The translations under genes were made by a program, and so were the position numbers. DNA of 64,000 nucleotides, from positions 124,183-188,182 of the forward strand of contig NZ_KI912610.1 in NCBI RefSeq assembly GCF_000519305.1. The letters run 5' to 3'. Origin of the DNA: Mesorhizobium ciceri WSM4083 (GTDB lineage: Bacteria; Pseudomonadota; Alphaproteobacteria; Rhizobiales; Rhizobiaceae). The notes under the pieces are model-generated. The model was not told where the DNA came from, did not search any database, and was given only the letters and a program-made list of their open reading frames with translations. This document shows positions 30,847 to 40,167 of this stretch, in pieces (position 1 is the stretch's first letter; each line of letters starts with the position of its first letter).

Positions 30847-33630
30847 ATGCTTGAAAAGACCTACGACGCCAAAACCGTCGAGCCGAAGATCGCCAAAGTC
30901 TGGGAAGAGGCCGACGCGTTTCGCGCCGGTGCCGGGGCCGAGGAGGGGGCGGAGGCCTTCACCATCGTCATCCCGCCGCCGAACGTTACCGGCTCGCTGC
31001 ATATGGGCCACGCGCTCAACAACACGCTGCAGGACATATTGGTGCGCTTCGAGCGCATGCGCGGCAAGAACGTCCTGTGGCAGCCGGGCATGGACCATGC
31101 CGGCATCGCCACGCAGATGGTGGTCGAGCGGCAGCTGATGGAAAAGCAGATCCATCGCCGCGACCTGACCCGCGAACAGTTCATCGAGAAAGTGTGGGAG
31201 TGGAAGGCCGAGTCCGGCGGCGCGATCTTCAATCAGCTGAAGCGGCTCGGCGCCTCGGCCGACTGGTCACGCGAACGCTTCACCATGGACGAAGGCCTGT
31301 CCAAGGCCGTGCTCGAAGTGTTCGTCACGCTCTACAAGGAAGGGCTGATCTACAAGGACAAGCGCCTTGTGAACTGGGACCCCAAGCTGCTCACCGCGAT
31401 CTCCGATCTCGAGGTCGAGCAGCAGGAGGTCAATGGCAATCTCTGGCACTTCCGCTATCCCATCGAGGGCGAAACCTTCGACCCGGAAAACCCGAAAACC
31501 TTCATCACCGTGGCGACGACGCGCCCGGAGACGATGCTGGGCGATACGGCCGTCGCCGTGCATCCCGACGACGAGCGCTTCCGGCATCTGGTCGGCAAGA
31601 ACATCGTCCTGCCCATCGTCGGCCGCAGGATTCCCGTGGTGGCGGATGAGTATTCCGATCCGGAAAAGGGTTCGGGCGCGGTCAAGATCACGCCCGCGCA
31701 CGATTTCAACGACTTCGAGGTCGGCAAGCGCCACAAGCTGCCGGCGATCAATATCCTGACCACGGAGGCCGCGGTAAGCCTCAGGGATAATGAGGATTTC
31801 CTCGCCGATCTCGAGGTGACGCCGGAGCGCCAGGCGGTCTGGGATGAACTCGAAGGCCTCGATCGCTTCGTCGCGCGCAAGAAGATCGTCGAACTGATGG
31901 AAGAGGGCGGCTTCCTCGAAAAGGTCGAACCGCATCGCCACGCCGTGCCGCATGGCGATCGCGGGGGCGTGCCGATCGAGCCGTTCCTGACCGAGCAATG
32001 GTATGCCAATGCGGCGGAACTGGCCAAGCCGGCAATCGCTTCGGTGCGCGAAGGACGCACGAACTTCGTGCCGAAGAACTGGGAAAAGACCTATTTCGAC
32101 TGGATGGAGAACATCCAGCCCTGGTGCATCTCGCGCCAGCTCTGGTGGGGCCATCAGATTCCGGCCTGGTACGGGCCGGACGGGCGCGTCTTCGTCGAGA
32201 AGACCGAGGAAGAGGCGCTGAGCGCCGCGATCGAATTCTATCTGGCGCTGGAAGGCCCATGGAAGGCCTGGGTCGAGGACAAGCTGGAGAACTTCAAGCC
32301 GGGCGAGATCCTGACCCGTGACGAGGACGTGCTGGACACCTGGTTCTCTTCGGCGCTGTGGCCGTTCTCGACGCTGGGTTGGCCCGATGAGACGCCGGAG
32401 CTGAAGACCTACTACCAGACCGACGTGCTGGTGACCGGTTTCGACATCATCTTCTTCTGGGTCGCCCGCATGATGATGATGGGCCTGCACTTCATGGATG
32501 AGGAGCCGTTCCACACCGTCTATGTGCATGCGCTGGTGCGTGACAAGAACGGGCAGAAGATGTCGAAGTCGAAAGGCAACGTCATCGATCCGCTCGACCT
32601 GATCGATGAATATGGCGCCGATGCACTGCGCTTCACCCTGACGGTGATGGCGGCGCAGGGCCGCGACGTGAAACTCGACCCGGCGCGCATCGCCGGCTAT
32701 CGCAATTTCGGCACCAAGCTGTGGAACGCCACGCGCTTCGCCGAAATGAACGAGGTCGCGCGCAACGACGATTTCTGGCTGAACGATGCCAAGCTGGCGG
32801 TCAACCGCTGGATCCTGACCGAACTGACGCGCGCTGCGCGCGAGATCACCGACGGCATCACCTCATACCGCTTCAACGAGGCGGCGGGTGCCGCCTACCG
32901 CTTCGTCTGGAACCTGTTCTGCGACTGGTACCTGGAACTGCTGAAGCCGGTGTTCATGGGCACCGACGAGGCGGCCAAGGCCGAAAGCCGAGCCTGCGTC
33001 GCCTTCGTGCTCGACGAGATCTACAAGCTGCTGCATCCGATGATGCCGTTCATGACCGAGGAACTGTGGGCGCAGACCGCTGGCGAAGGCAAGCAACGCC
33101 CCTCGCTGCTGTGCCATGCCGCGTGGCCCTCGCCGGACTTCGAAGACGCCGAGGCTGCAGCCGACATCAATTGGCTGGTCGACCTCGTCTCCGGCATCCG
33201 CTCGGTGCGCTCGGAGATGAACGTGCCGCCGGCAGCCATTGCACCGCTCGTCGTGGTCGGCGCCAACGCTGTGACACGCGAACGGCTTGTCCGCGAAGAA
33301 TCGGCGATCAAGCGACTGGCGCGGGTCGGTGACATCTCGCTTGCCGATGTCGCGCCCAAGGGGTCGGCGCAGATCGTGCTCAACGAGGCGACGATCTGCC
33401 TGCCGCTTGGCAGCCTGATCGACCTCGCCGCCGAGGCTGCACGGCTGCAGAAGGAACTGGCCAAGGTGACCGAGGAGATCGCGCGCCTGCACAAGAAGCT
33501 GTCGAACGAAAGGTTCGTCGCCAGCGCGCCGGCCGACATCGTCGATGCCGAGCGCGAAAAGCTCGCTGAATACCGCGATGCGCAGGACAAGCTGTCGGTC
33601 GCGTTGGCCAGGGTTCGCGACGCCGGCTGA
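30847..33630 (+). CDS. valS: Valyl-tRNA synthetase
   Basis: The frame is open from 30772, but MLEKTYDAKTVEPK at 30847 is the usual ValRS start. The 927-residue class I synthetase has the HIGH-type motif HMGH at 52-55 and KMSKS at 571-575. The editing domain comes between (TTRPETMLGDTAVAVHPDD), and a C-terminal coiled arm ends the protein (LAAEAARLQKELAKVTEEIA). It charges tRNA-Val and edits threonine. Single gene with its own upstream region after the popZ terminator. Confidence 0.97.
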   Translation: MLEKTYDAKTVEPKIAKVWEEADAFRAGAGAEEGAEAFTIVIPPPNVTGSLHMGHALNNTLQDILVRFERMRGKNVLWQPGMDHAGIATQMVVERQLMEKQIHRRDLTREQFIEKVWEWKAESGGAIFNQLKRLGASADWSRERFTMDEGLSKAVLEVFVTLYKEGLIYKDKRLVNWDPKLLTAISDLEVEQQEVNGNLWHFRYPIEGETFDPENPKTFITVATTRPETMLGDTAVAVHPDDERFRHLVGKNIVLPIVGRRIPVVADEYSDPEKGSGAVKITPAHDFNDFEVGKRHKLPAINILTTEAAVSLRDNEDFLADLEVTPERQAVWDELEGLDRFVARKKIVELMEEGGFLEKVEPHRHAVPHGDRGGVPIEPFLTEQWYANAAELAKPAIASVREGRTNFVPKNWEKTYFDWMENIQPWCISRQLWWGHQIPAWYGPDGRVFVEKTEEEALSAAIEFYLALEGPWKAWVEDKLENFKPGEILTRDEDVLDTWFSSALWPFSTLGWPDETPELKTYYQTDVLVTGFDIIFFWVARMMMMGLHFMDEEPFHTVYVHALVRDKNGQKMSKSKGNVIDPLDLIDEYGADALRFTLTVMAAQGRDVKLDPARIAGYRNFGTKLWNATRFAEMNEVARNDDFWLNDAKLAVNRWILTELTRAAREITDGITSYRFNEAAGAAYRFVWNLFCDWYLELLKPVFMGTDEAAKAESRACVAFVLDEIYKLLHPMMPFMTEELWAQTAGEGKQRPSLLCHAAWPSPDFEDAEAAADINWLVDLVSGIRSVRSEMNVPPAAIAPLVVVGANAVTRERLVREESAIKRLARVGDISLADVAPKGSAQIVLNEATICLPLGSLIDLAAEAARLQKELAKVTEEIARLHKKLSNERFVASAPADIVDAEREKLAEYRDAQDKLSVALARVRDAG

Positions 33631-33709
33631 GGGTAGATTCGCGAGATTTTAGCCCTCTCTAAAGTGCTGGGTTTTCCGCCTCGAAAATCAGCATTCCGTT
33701 GCGTTAATA

Positions 33710-33762
33710 TTGACGTAAACGGAAGTTTTAGCCCCATTGTTGCCATAATGTAACAATGGGGC
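33710..33762. promoter_or_regulatory. Palindrome and TTGACGTAAACG motif upstream of the FadL-type gene
   Basis: The 358-base gap 33631-33988 holds no gene. TTGACGTAAACG lies at 33710-33721. A perfect 11-bp inverted repeat follows: GCCCCATTGTT at 33731-33741 and AACAATGGGGC at 33752-33762, around a 10-base spacer. There is no T-run, so an operator is more likely than a terminator. The first motif recurs inside the palindrome at 62256. Confidence 0.5.
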
Positions 33763-33988
33763 TCCCGGACCGCAAAAAACGCTGTTTTCGAACCTTTCTG
33801 GATGGGTTTCCTCTGTTTTTTGGAAGCGGATCCGCCATCACGGACCGTTTTTCGGCCTTGCCGCATCCGGTTGCGTTTCTCGAAAATGCGCCTGGCGAAT
33901 GTGTACATGTACGCTCTTGAATTCGTTGTTGCACCGTTAACCTGAATTGGTTCTAGCTTGATGCACTCGAATTCGGGGAGGACATTTC

Positions 33989-35218
33989 ATGACTATTCTG
34001 CGACTGAAAGCGCTGCTTGGGGCGGGCTGCTTTTCGCTGGCTTTGATCGGGACGGCGATGAATCCGGCACATGCCGGCGGCCTGGAGCGTGCTGGCTACG
34101 ATATCGACCTGTTGTTCGATCCGGCTCCGTTCGCCACGGAAGCTGAAGCGACCTATGTCATGCCGGATCGCAAGTACAAGAATGCAACTGGACCAGCCGG
34201 CTTTAATTTCCTCAATTCCACGGCCGATGGCGCCGAGGGCTATTGGGTTCCGCGCATCGGAGCCAAGGTCCAGGTTGTGCAGGGCGTCGACTGCATGGTT
34301 GACTATTCACAGCCATGGGGCGCCCACACAGCCCCCGGGGCGTCGTGGAACGGCGCGTTTTCCAACGTCGAAACGGATATCAAGAGCAACAACTACGCCG
34401 GCACCTGCTCCTACAAGTTCGATGTCGGCAAGGGCCAGCTCCGTTTTATCGGCGGCCTGTTCTACCAGGAAATTTCAGGCTTCAAGGAAAGCTTGGTGGG
34501 TTTCAATCCATTTGGGCCGTCACCGATCGGCCGCGTCGACCTGGAGGCCAACGGCTGGGGTTGGCGAGCCGGCGTCGCCTACGAAATCCCCGACATCGCG
34601 TTGCGCGCGAGCCTCGTCTACAATTCGAAAGTCAAGCTCGACAATATCTCGGGAACGCTCGATCTCACCAGTATCGGCGGGCAAATTATACCGATCTTCG
34701 GTGCGACGGAGTACATGCCGGACTCGGTGGAGTTGAAACTTCAGTCAGGCGTCGCGCCCGGCTGGCTCGCTTTCGGCTCGATCAAATGGGTCAACTGGAG
34801 CTTGCTGCAAAGCGTCCCGATCTGCCCAGTGGGCTTTCCGGCATCGTCATGCGTCACGGGTTCTCCGGTTGCTGTGACTTCGCTCGACCTGATGTACCGC
34901 GATGGCTGGACCGTTTCAGGTGGTGTCGGCCACAAGTTCAACGATCAGTGGAGTGCCGCTGGCCAGCTTTCCTGGGATCGTGGTACGTCGCATGGCTATG
35001 GTGCACAGACCGATACCTGGACGCTGGGTGGCGGCGTTGCCTATACGCCCACGCCGAATATCGAGGTTCGTCTGGCAGGGGCGGTCGGTGTGCTGACCAG
35101 CGGCCATTCGGGGGAGTTGGCGGGTGAGAACGGCTATGTCGCAGGCGCGGATGGCAGCTACGATTTTGGCAACGATCTGGTCACGGCATTTTCCGGCGGT
35201 ATCAAGATCAAGTTCTAA
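33989..35218 (+). CDS. OmpP1/FadL-family outer membrane transport protein
   Basis: The 409-residue protein has a signal peptide with cleavage after AHA (about residue 29). Alternating amphipathic strands follow across its length, and the last residues (SGGIKIKF) are an outer-membrane barrel finish with terminal Phe. Segments such as GWRAGVAYEIPDIALRASLV and VRLAGAVGVLTSG match the FadL/TodX family. Two cysteines sit in an extracellular loop (ICPVGFPASSCV). It should carry long-chain fatty acids or other hydrophobic compounds. The gene is monocistronic, ended by a strong terminator. Confidence 0.87.
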   Translation: MTILRLKALLGAGCFSLALIGTAMNPAHAGGLERAGYDIDLLFDPAPFATEAEATYVMPDRKYKNATGPAGFNFLNSTADGAEGYWVPRIGAKVQVVQGVDCMVDYSQPWGAHTAPGASWNGAFSNVETDIKSNNYAGTCSYKFDVGKGQLRFIGGLFYQEISGFKESLVGFNPFGPSPIGRVDLEANGWGWRAGVAYEIPDIALRASLVYNSKVKLDNISGTLDLTSIGGQIIPIFGATEYMPDSVELKLQSGVAPGWLAFGSIKWVNWSLLQSVPICPVGFPASSCVTGSPVAVTSLDLMYRDGWTVSGGVGHKFNDQWSAAGQLSWDRGTSHGYGAQTDTWTLGGGVAYTPTPNIEVRLAGAVGVLTSGHSGELAGENGYVAGADGSYDFGNDLVTAFSGGIKIKF

Positions 35219-35240
35219 GCGACTGAAAATTCTAAAAAAA

Positions 35241-35266
35241 GGCCGGGCAAATACCCGGCCTTTTTC
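35241..35266 (+). terminator. Intrinsic terminator after the FadL-type gene
   Basis: Perfect 7-bp stem GGCCGGG (35241-35247) and CCCGGCC (35254-35260) with a CAAATA loop, followed by TTTTTC. An A-run lies just upstream, so it may work in both directions. Confidence 0.88.
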
Positions 35267-35512
35267 ATTTGGACGGGCCTTGCCCATGCTCCATTCATAT
35301 AAGCGGCGCCGCGCTGTTGCCGCCTCCTGCTATTGTGACGTTTTGGCAACACTTTCTGAACAACCCCTGCGCTGGAAGCCGGGCTGAGGAAATTGCCCAT
35401 TTCCCGCCATAAACCCGGCGCACCTCGATCTTGTCTCGGGACACGCGCCAAAAGGCTCGGCGAGGGGCAGGCCGCTCCGCCCCATTGCAGGGAAGATGGG
35501 GCAAGGAAGAGT

Positions 35513-37237
35513 ATGGACGCCAAAGTCATCTCCAAGGCTAAGCTCCCTAGCCGCCATGTGACCGTCGGTCCGGCGCGTGCGCCGCATCGTTCCTATCTCT
35601 ATGCCATGGGTTTGTCGGCGGCCGAGATTGCGCAGCCGCTGGTCGGTGTCGCCTCCTGCTGGAACGAGGCGGCGCCCTGCAACATCTCGCTGATGCGCCA
35701 GGCGCAGGTGGTTAAGAAGGGCGTTGCTGCCGCCAGCGGCACGCCGCGCGAATTCTGCACCATCACCGTCACCGATGGCATCGCCATGGGCCACCAGGGC
35801 ATGAAGTCGTCGCTGGTATCGCGCGAGGTCATCGCCGATTCGGTCGAACTCACCATGCGCGGCCATTGCTACGACGCGCTGGTTGGGCTCGCCGGCTGCG
35901 ACAAGTCGCTGCCCGGCATGATGATGGCCATGGTGCGGCTCAACGTGCCGTCGATCTTCATCTATGGCGGTTCGATCCTGCCCGGCAGCTATCGCGGCCG
36001 CCAGATCACCGTGCAAGATGTGTTCGAGGCGGTCGGCCAGCACTCGGTAGGCACCATCGACGATGCCGAGCTTCTCGAAATCGAGCAGGCGGCCTGCCCG
36101 TCGGCCGGCTCCTGCGGCGCCCAGTTCACCGCCAACACCATGGCCACCGTTGCCGAGGCGATCGGCCTGGCGCTGCCCTATTCCTGCGGCGCGCCGGCCC
36201 CCTACGAGATGCGCGACCGGTTCAATTTCGCCTCGGGCGAAAAGATCATGGAGCTGATCGCCAGAAATATCCGGCCGCGCGACATCGTCACACTGAAGGC
36301 GCTTGAGAATGCGGCGACCGTGGTCTCGGCCACCGGCGGTTCGACCAACGCGGCACTGCATCTGCCGGCGATCGCGCATGAGGCCGGCATCAAGTTCGAC
36401 CTGTTCGACGTGGCCAAGATCTTCGAGAAGACGCCTTACATCGCCGACCTCAAGCCGGGCGGCAAATATGTCGCCAAGGACATGTTCGAGGCCGGCGGCA
36501 TTCCGCTGCTGATGAAGACGCTGCTCGACCACGGCTATCTGCATGGCGACTGCATGACCGTGACTGGCCGCACTTTGGCCGAAAACATGCAGCACGTTGT
36601 CTGGAATGAGCATCAGGATGTGGTCCGCCCGGCCAACACACCCATTACCCAAACCGGCGGTGTCGTGGGCTTGAAGGGAAACCTTGCCCCCGAAGGCGCG
36701 ATCGTGAAGGTCGCGGGCATGGCGGAGTTGAAGTTCTCCGGCCCGGCACGCTGCTTCGATTCGGAAGAGGAATGTTTCGAGGCGGTGACGCATCGCAACT
36801 ACAAGGAGGGCGAGGTTCTCGTCATTCGCTACGAAGGACCGCGCGGCGGCCCCGGCATGCGCGAGATGCTGTCGACGACGGCAGCACTTTACGGCCAGGG
36901 CATGGGCGGCAAGGTGGCGCTGATCACCGACGGGCGCTTCTCGGGCGCGACGCGCGGTTTCTGCATCGGCCATGTCGGCCCCGAGGCAGCCGTGGGCGGC
37001 CCGATCGGACTGCTCAGGGATGGCGACGTGATCTCGATCGACGCGGTGAACGGCACGATCGACGTGGCGTTGTCCGATAGCGAACTGGCGGCGAGGGCAA
37101 AGACATGGAAGGCGCGCGCGACCGATTATCAGTCGGGCGCGATATGGAAATATGCACAGACGGTAGGGCCGGCGCGCGATGGCGCGGTGACCCATCCGGG
37201 CGGTGCGAAAGAAACACACTGTTATGCGGACATCTGA
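35513..37237 (+). CDS. ilvD: Dihydroxy-acid dehydratase (IlvD/Edd family)
   Basis: The frame opens at 35393, but MDAKVISKAKLPSRHV at 35513 with AAGGAAGA upstream is chosen, giving 574 residues. Family hallmarks are the cluster-binding cysteines in ASCWNEAAPC, LAGCDKSLPGMMMA and CPSAGSCGAQFTANTM. The end has GRFSGATRGFCIGHVGPEA. The three cysteine sites suggest a [2Fe-2S] or [4Fe-4S] cluster. It dehydrates 2,3-dihydroxy acids in branched-chain amino acid synthesis. Sugar-acid dehydratases of the same family are an alternative. Confidence 0.88.
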   Translation: MDAKVISKAKLPSRHVTVGPARAPHRSYLYAMGLSAAEIAQPLVGVASCWNEAAPCNISLMRQAQVVKKGVAAASGTPREFCTITVTDGIAMGHQGMKSSLVSREVIADSVELTMRGHCYDALVGLAGCDKSLPGMMMAMVRLNVPSIFIYGGSILPGSYRGRQITVQDVFEAVGQHSVGTIDDAELLEIEQAACPSAGSCGAQFTANTMATVAEAIGLALPYSCGAPAPYEMRDRFNFASGEKIMELIARNIRPRDIVTLKALENAATVVSATGGSTNAALHLPAIAHEAGIKFDLFDVAKIFEKTPYIADLKPGGKYVAKDMFEAGGIPLLMKTLLDHGYLHGDCMTVTGRTLAENMQHVVWNEHQDVVRPANTPITQTGGVVGLKGNLAPEGAIVKVAGMAELKFSGPARCFDSEEECFEAVTHRNYKEGEVLVIRYEGPRGGPGMREMLSTTAALYGQGMGGKVALITDGRFSGATRGFCIGHVGPEAAVGGPIGLLRDGDVISIDAVNGTIDVALSDSELAARAKTWKARATDYQSGAIWKYAQTVGPARDGAVTHPGGAKETHCYADI

Positions 37238-38084
37238 GTTGTTGAAGTCAACACCAGAGTTGTTGAGGTCGTCTGTCTTTTCGGCACTGGTCGTGGCCGC
37301 CACGTTTGGCGCGACCTTTGGCGCCGTGGGCCAGGCCATGGCCTTCGACGACAAGGTGTTCGACGACAAGACCGGGGTGAAGCCGCAATCCAGCCCCTGG
37401 GCGGTCTTCCAGTTCGGCTTCTCCGCCTACAAGAACGGCCACAAGGAACAGGCCGCCGAAGCCTACAAATACGCCGCCGAAAACGGCCAGATCGGCGCCA
37501 CCTGGAAGCTTGCCCGCATGTATGCCGAGGGCGACGGCGTGGCGCGCGACGACTATGAGGCGTTCAAGTTCTTCTCCGAGATCGTCGACCAGGACGTCGA
37601 GCCCGGCTCGCCTGAGGAAAGCTATGTCTCCGATGCGCTGGTGGCGCTTGGCGACTATTTGCGCACGGGCATTCCCGGCAGCCCGGTCGCCGAGAACGAG
37701 GTCGCGGCCCAGGAATATTACATGCGCGCCGCCGCCAACTACCGCAATCCGAACGCGCAGTTCGAGATGGGGCAGATGTTCCTGAAGGGCGAGGGCGGCG
37801 TGAAGGCCAGTGTCAAGCAGGCCGGGCGCTGGTTCCAACTCGCCGCCGAGAAAGGCCATGCCGGCGCCCAGGCGACACTGGGCCATTTGTTGTTCCAGAG
37901 CGGCAAGATCGTTCGCGGCCTGGCGATGATGACGGCAGCGCTCGAACGCGCTTCGCCGGCTGACCAGCCCTGGATCCGCGGCATGCAGGAAGAGGCATTT
38001 GCCACCGCTGGCGAGGCCGACCGCCGCACCGCCATCTCGCTGGCCGATGATATCCTCACCAAGGGCAACAACGCGGACCAGTAG
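37224..38084 (+). CDS. exoR: ExoR-type periplasmic regulator with Sel1-like repeats
   Basis: Starts at 37224, overlapping the ilvD end by 14 bases. The 286-residue protein has a signal peptide ending AMA before FDDKVFDDKTGV. Sel1-like repeats follow (FQFGFSAYKNGHKEQAAEAY, ARMYAEGDGVARDDYEAFKF, FQLAAEKGHAGAQATLGHLL) and then GLAMMTAALERASP. The ending resembles Sinorhizobium ExoR, the periplasmic inhibitor of the ExoS-ChvI system controlling succinoglycan, motility and acid response. The shared transcript with ilvD is inferred from the overlap. Confidence 0.85.
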   Translation: MRTSELLKSTPELLRSSVFSALVVAATFGATFGAVGQAMAFDDKVFDDKTGVKPQSSPWAVFQFGFSAYKNGHKEQAAEAYKYAAENGQIGATWKLARMYAEGDGVARDDYEAFKFFSEIVDQDVEPGSPEESYVSDALVALGDYLRTGIPGSPVAENEVAAQEYYMRAAANYRNPNAQFEMGQMFLKGEGGVKASVKQAGRWFQLAAEKGHAGAQATLGHLLFQSGKIVRGLAMMTAALERASPADQPWIRGMQEEAFATAGEADRRTAISLADDILTKGNNADQ

Positions 38085-38131
38085 TTTTGCTGGCGGCTGA
38101 ACTGCCGATCTTCCACGGGCGGGAGATTGGC

Positions 38132-38431
38132 TCAGTTCGCGATCGGCTCCGTCGGCACCATGCTGGGCGCCGGCGTCGAGATCGGCGTGACATGGGGGTG
38201 TGGCGCCAGCGTGTTTTCCGGGCAGCTATCCCCGATCTTCGTCCACGAGGTGTTGTTGAGCACCATGTCGCAGCGGGCCAGATGGCTCCGGTCGGCAACC
38301 GTCAGGCAGGCGACCTGGCCAAGCTGGTAGGATTTTCCATTGGCCAGGCATTCCTGGTCGGCAAATGCCGCCGCAGGAGCGGCCATGGCAAATGCCAGGC
38401 CGATCGGACAAAGAGAAAATCGAATGGTCAT
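38132..38431 (-). CDS. Small secreted cysteine-containing protein, 99 aa
   Basis: The ATG at 38431 gives a signal peptide (MTIRFSLCPIGLAFAMAAPA, cleavage near AFA-DQ). The mature part has four cysteines (DQECLANGK, VACLTV, LARCDMV, GDSCPEN) that could form two disulphides. A proline/threonine-rich tail follows. The gene converges on exoR with 47 bases between the stops. No named domain recognised. Periplasmic location is inferred from the signal. Confidence 0.7.
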   Translation of the reverse strand: MTIRFSLCPIGLAFAMAAPAAAFADQECLANGKSYQLGQVACLTVADRSHLARCDMVLNNTSWTKIGDSCPENTLAPHPHVTPISTPAPSMVPTEPIAN

Positions 38432-38520
38432 GGGAACCCCAGCCGCCATGCTGATCTCCCATCAAGCGCCGGAATGTGGCTATATGAGGTCCAGCGCAAA
38501 CGGGCCCGGCGAGGGTTCTC

Positions 38521-39315
38521 TCAGGCCGGCTGAAGCGCTAGATCGATCGCCACCGGGACGTGATCGGATGGTTTTTCCCAGGCGCGCACGTGCTTTTCGA
38601 TCGACGCGGAAGAAAACCGGTTGGCGGCTTCCGGCGACAAAAGCAGGTGGTCGATGCGGATGCCGTTGTTCTTCTGCCAGGCGCCGGCCTGATAGTCCCA
38701 GAATGTGTAGGTGTCGGGCGCGTCGGTGACCGCGCGCACCGCCTCGGTGAAACCAAGGTTGAGCAACCGGCGGAAGGCTTGTCGCGTCTGCGGCTGGAAC
38801 AGCGCGTCGCCCAGCCAGTTCTCCGGAAACCGCGCGTCGATCCGCTCGGGAATGACGTTGTAGTCGCCGGCGAGCACCAGAGCCTCCTCCAGTCTCAGCC
38901 GTTCTTCGGCCCAGCGCTCCAGCCGCGCCATCCAGGACAGCTTGTAAGGAAACTTCTTCTCGTCATCGATCGGATTGCCGTTCGGCAGATAGAGCGAGGC
39001 GACGCGCAAGGCGCCCTTGTCGGTTGAGAAAACGCCTTCGATGAAACGCGCCTGTTCATCGGCATCGTCGCCGGGCAGGCCCCGGATGACTTCGTCGAAG
39101 CGCAGCTTCGACAACAGGGCCACGCCGTTGAAACCCTTCTGGCCATGGGTTTCGACATTGTAGCCAAGCGCCTCGATCTCGGCGCGCGGGAATTGCTCGT
39201 CGACGGTCTTGATCTCCTGCAGGCAGACGATGTCGGGTGCGCTCTCGGTCAGCCAATGGGTGAGGTTGCCAATGCGGGCGCGGACACCGTTGATGTTCCA
39301 GGTGACGATTTTCAT
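38521..39315 (-). CDS. xthA: Exodeoxyribonuclease III
   Basis: The ATG at 39315 (MKIVTWNINGVRAR) is the standard start; 264 residues. The AP endonuclease motifs are all present: NINGVRAR, CLQEIKT with the metal-binding Glu, GDYNVIP, RIDHLLLS and the C-terminal SDHVPV. It cuts at abasic sites and degrades 3' ends in base excision repair. It precedes the VOC and erpA genes in position but is transcribed last in this reverse group. Confidence 0.95.
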   Translation of the reverse strand: MKIVTWNINGVRARIGNLTHWLTESAPDIVCLQEIKTVDEQFPRAEIEALGYNVETHGQKGFNGVALLSKLRFDEVIRGLPGDDADEQARFIEGVFSTDKGALRVASLYLPNGNPIDDEKKFPYKLSWMARLERWAEERLRLEEALVLAGDYNVIPERIDARFPENWLGDALFQPQTRQAFRRLLNLGFTEAVRAVTDAPDTYTFWDYQAGAWQKNNGIRIDHLLLSPEAANRFSSASIEKHVRAWEKPSDHVPVAIDLALQPA

Positions 39316-39332
39316 GGCGGTCTCGATGCTGT

Positions 39333-39728
39333 TCAGTTGGATTCTTGCGGCGGATGGCGTTCGACGAGGCCAATCGTATTGCCAGCCGGGTCCTTTAGGA
39401 AGGCCATCCATTCGCTTTCCCCCGCTGGACCGAACTGGCCCTCCGTGTCGCGATGGACAAGCGTCGGCGGCGCGGTGAAGGGCACGCCTGCCGCGATCGC
39501 AGAGGCATGGAAGTCATCGAGGCCCGATATGTCGAGATAGACGGTTCCGGCCGGTACGCCGTCGGTGAACAGCAGCCTGGTTTCTCCGGCCATGATGAAG
39601 GCGATGCCCGGCGGATCGAAGCGTGCATGGACGGCCATGCCGAGTACGTCGCGCCAGAAAGCCAGCGTCACGTCGAGGTCACGGCCGGCCGACAGCGCGA
39701 TCTGACGGACCGCACCGATAACAGGCAT
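39333..39728 (-). CDS. VOC (glyoxalase/bleomycin resistance) family protein
   Basis: The 131-residue protein shows two beta-alpha-beta-beta-beta modules: LDVTLAFWRDVLGMAVHARF, then IMAGETRLLFTDG, and FHASAIAAGVPFTAPP to FLKDPAGNTIGLVERHP. The ending DPAGNTIGLV is a typical VOC signature. These enzymes use a metal for varied isomerase, lyase or dioxygenase reactions; the substrate is unknown here. It lies one base from the erpA stop and is probably co-transcribed. Confidence 0.85.
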   Translation of the reverse strand: MPVIGAVRQIALSAGRDLDVTLAFWRDVLGMAVHARFDPPGIAFIMAGETRLLFTDGVPAGTVYLDISGLDDFHASAIAAGVPFTAPPTLVHRDTEGQFGPAGESEWMAFLKDPAGNTIGLVERHPPQESN

Positions 39729-39729
39729 T

Positions 39730-40077
39730 CTATATGGAGAAACTCGTGCCGCAGCCGCAGGAGGCGACGGCGTTCGGATTGCGGATCTGGAACGACTGGC
39801 CCATCAGGTCGTCGACGAAGTCGATCACCGAGCCGCCCATATAGACCAGCGACAGGTCATCGATCAGCACGGTGGCGCCGTCCTTCTCGATGGCGACATC
39901 GTCGTCGTTGCGCGTATCGACCAGATCGAACTTGTAGGAGAAGCCCGAGCAGCCGCCGCCTTCGACCGACACGCGCAGCGCCGTCTTGCCGGCCTCGTTC
40001 GAGACAATCCTGGCGATCCGCTTGGCGGCGGCCTCGGTCATATCGACTTTCATGGCAGTCTTGGCATCAGCGCCCAT
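39730..40077 (-). CDS. erpA: A-type iron-sulfur cluster insertion protein ErpA
   Basis: I choose the ATG at 40077 with AAGGTGA in front, giving 115 residues; the ATG at 40053 is an alternative. The protein has the HesB/IscA fold hallmarks: VEGGGCSGFSYKF with Cys43 and SCGCGTSFS with Cys107 and Cys109. These three cysteines hold a cluster for transfer to targets. The ErpA subtype is inferred from VEGGGCSGF and the lack of a suf or isc operon nearby. Confidence 0.88.
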   Translation of the reverse strand: MGADAKTAMKVDMTEAAAKRIARIVSNEAGKTALRVSVEGGGCSGFSYKFDLVDTRNDDDVAIEKDGATVLIDDLSLVYMGGSVIDFVDDLMGQSFQIRNPNAVASCGCGTSFSI

Positions 40078-40167
40078 GGGCGTCACCTTGCTTTCGGTTT
40101 CACATGATAGGTATGAAGCGCGAGGGGCCAAGTCAACCTGGCTAAGTCAAACGCGGCAGCATCAGCC

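Noticed and set aside
31267..32529. 420-codon reverse open frame opposite valS
   Set aside because: valS is certain, and the reverse product has no recognisable domain.
35330..37369. 679-codon reverse open frame opposite ilvD
   Set aside because: It is the antisense of a clear IlvD gene in GC-rich DNA; the translation is His/Arg/Gly-rich with no motifs.
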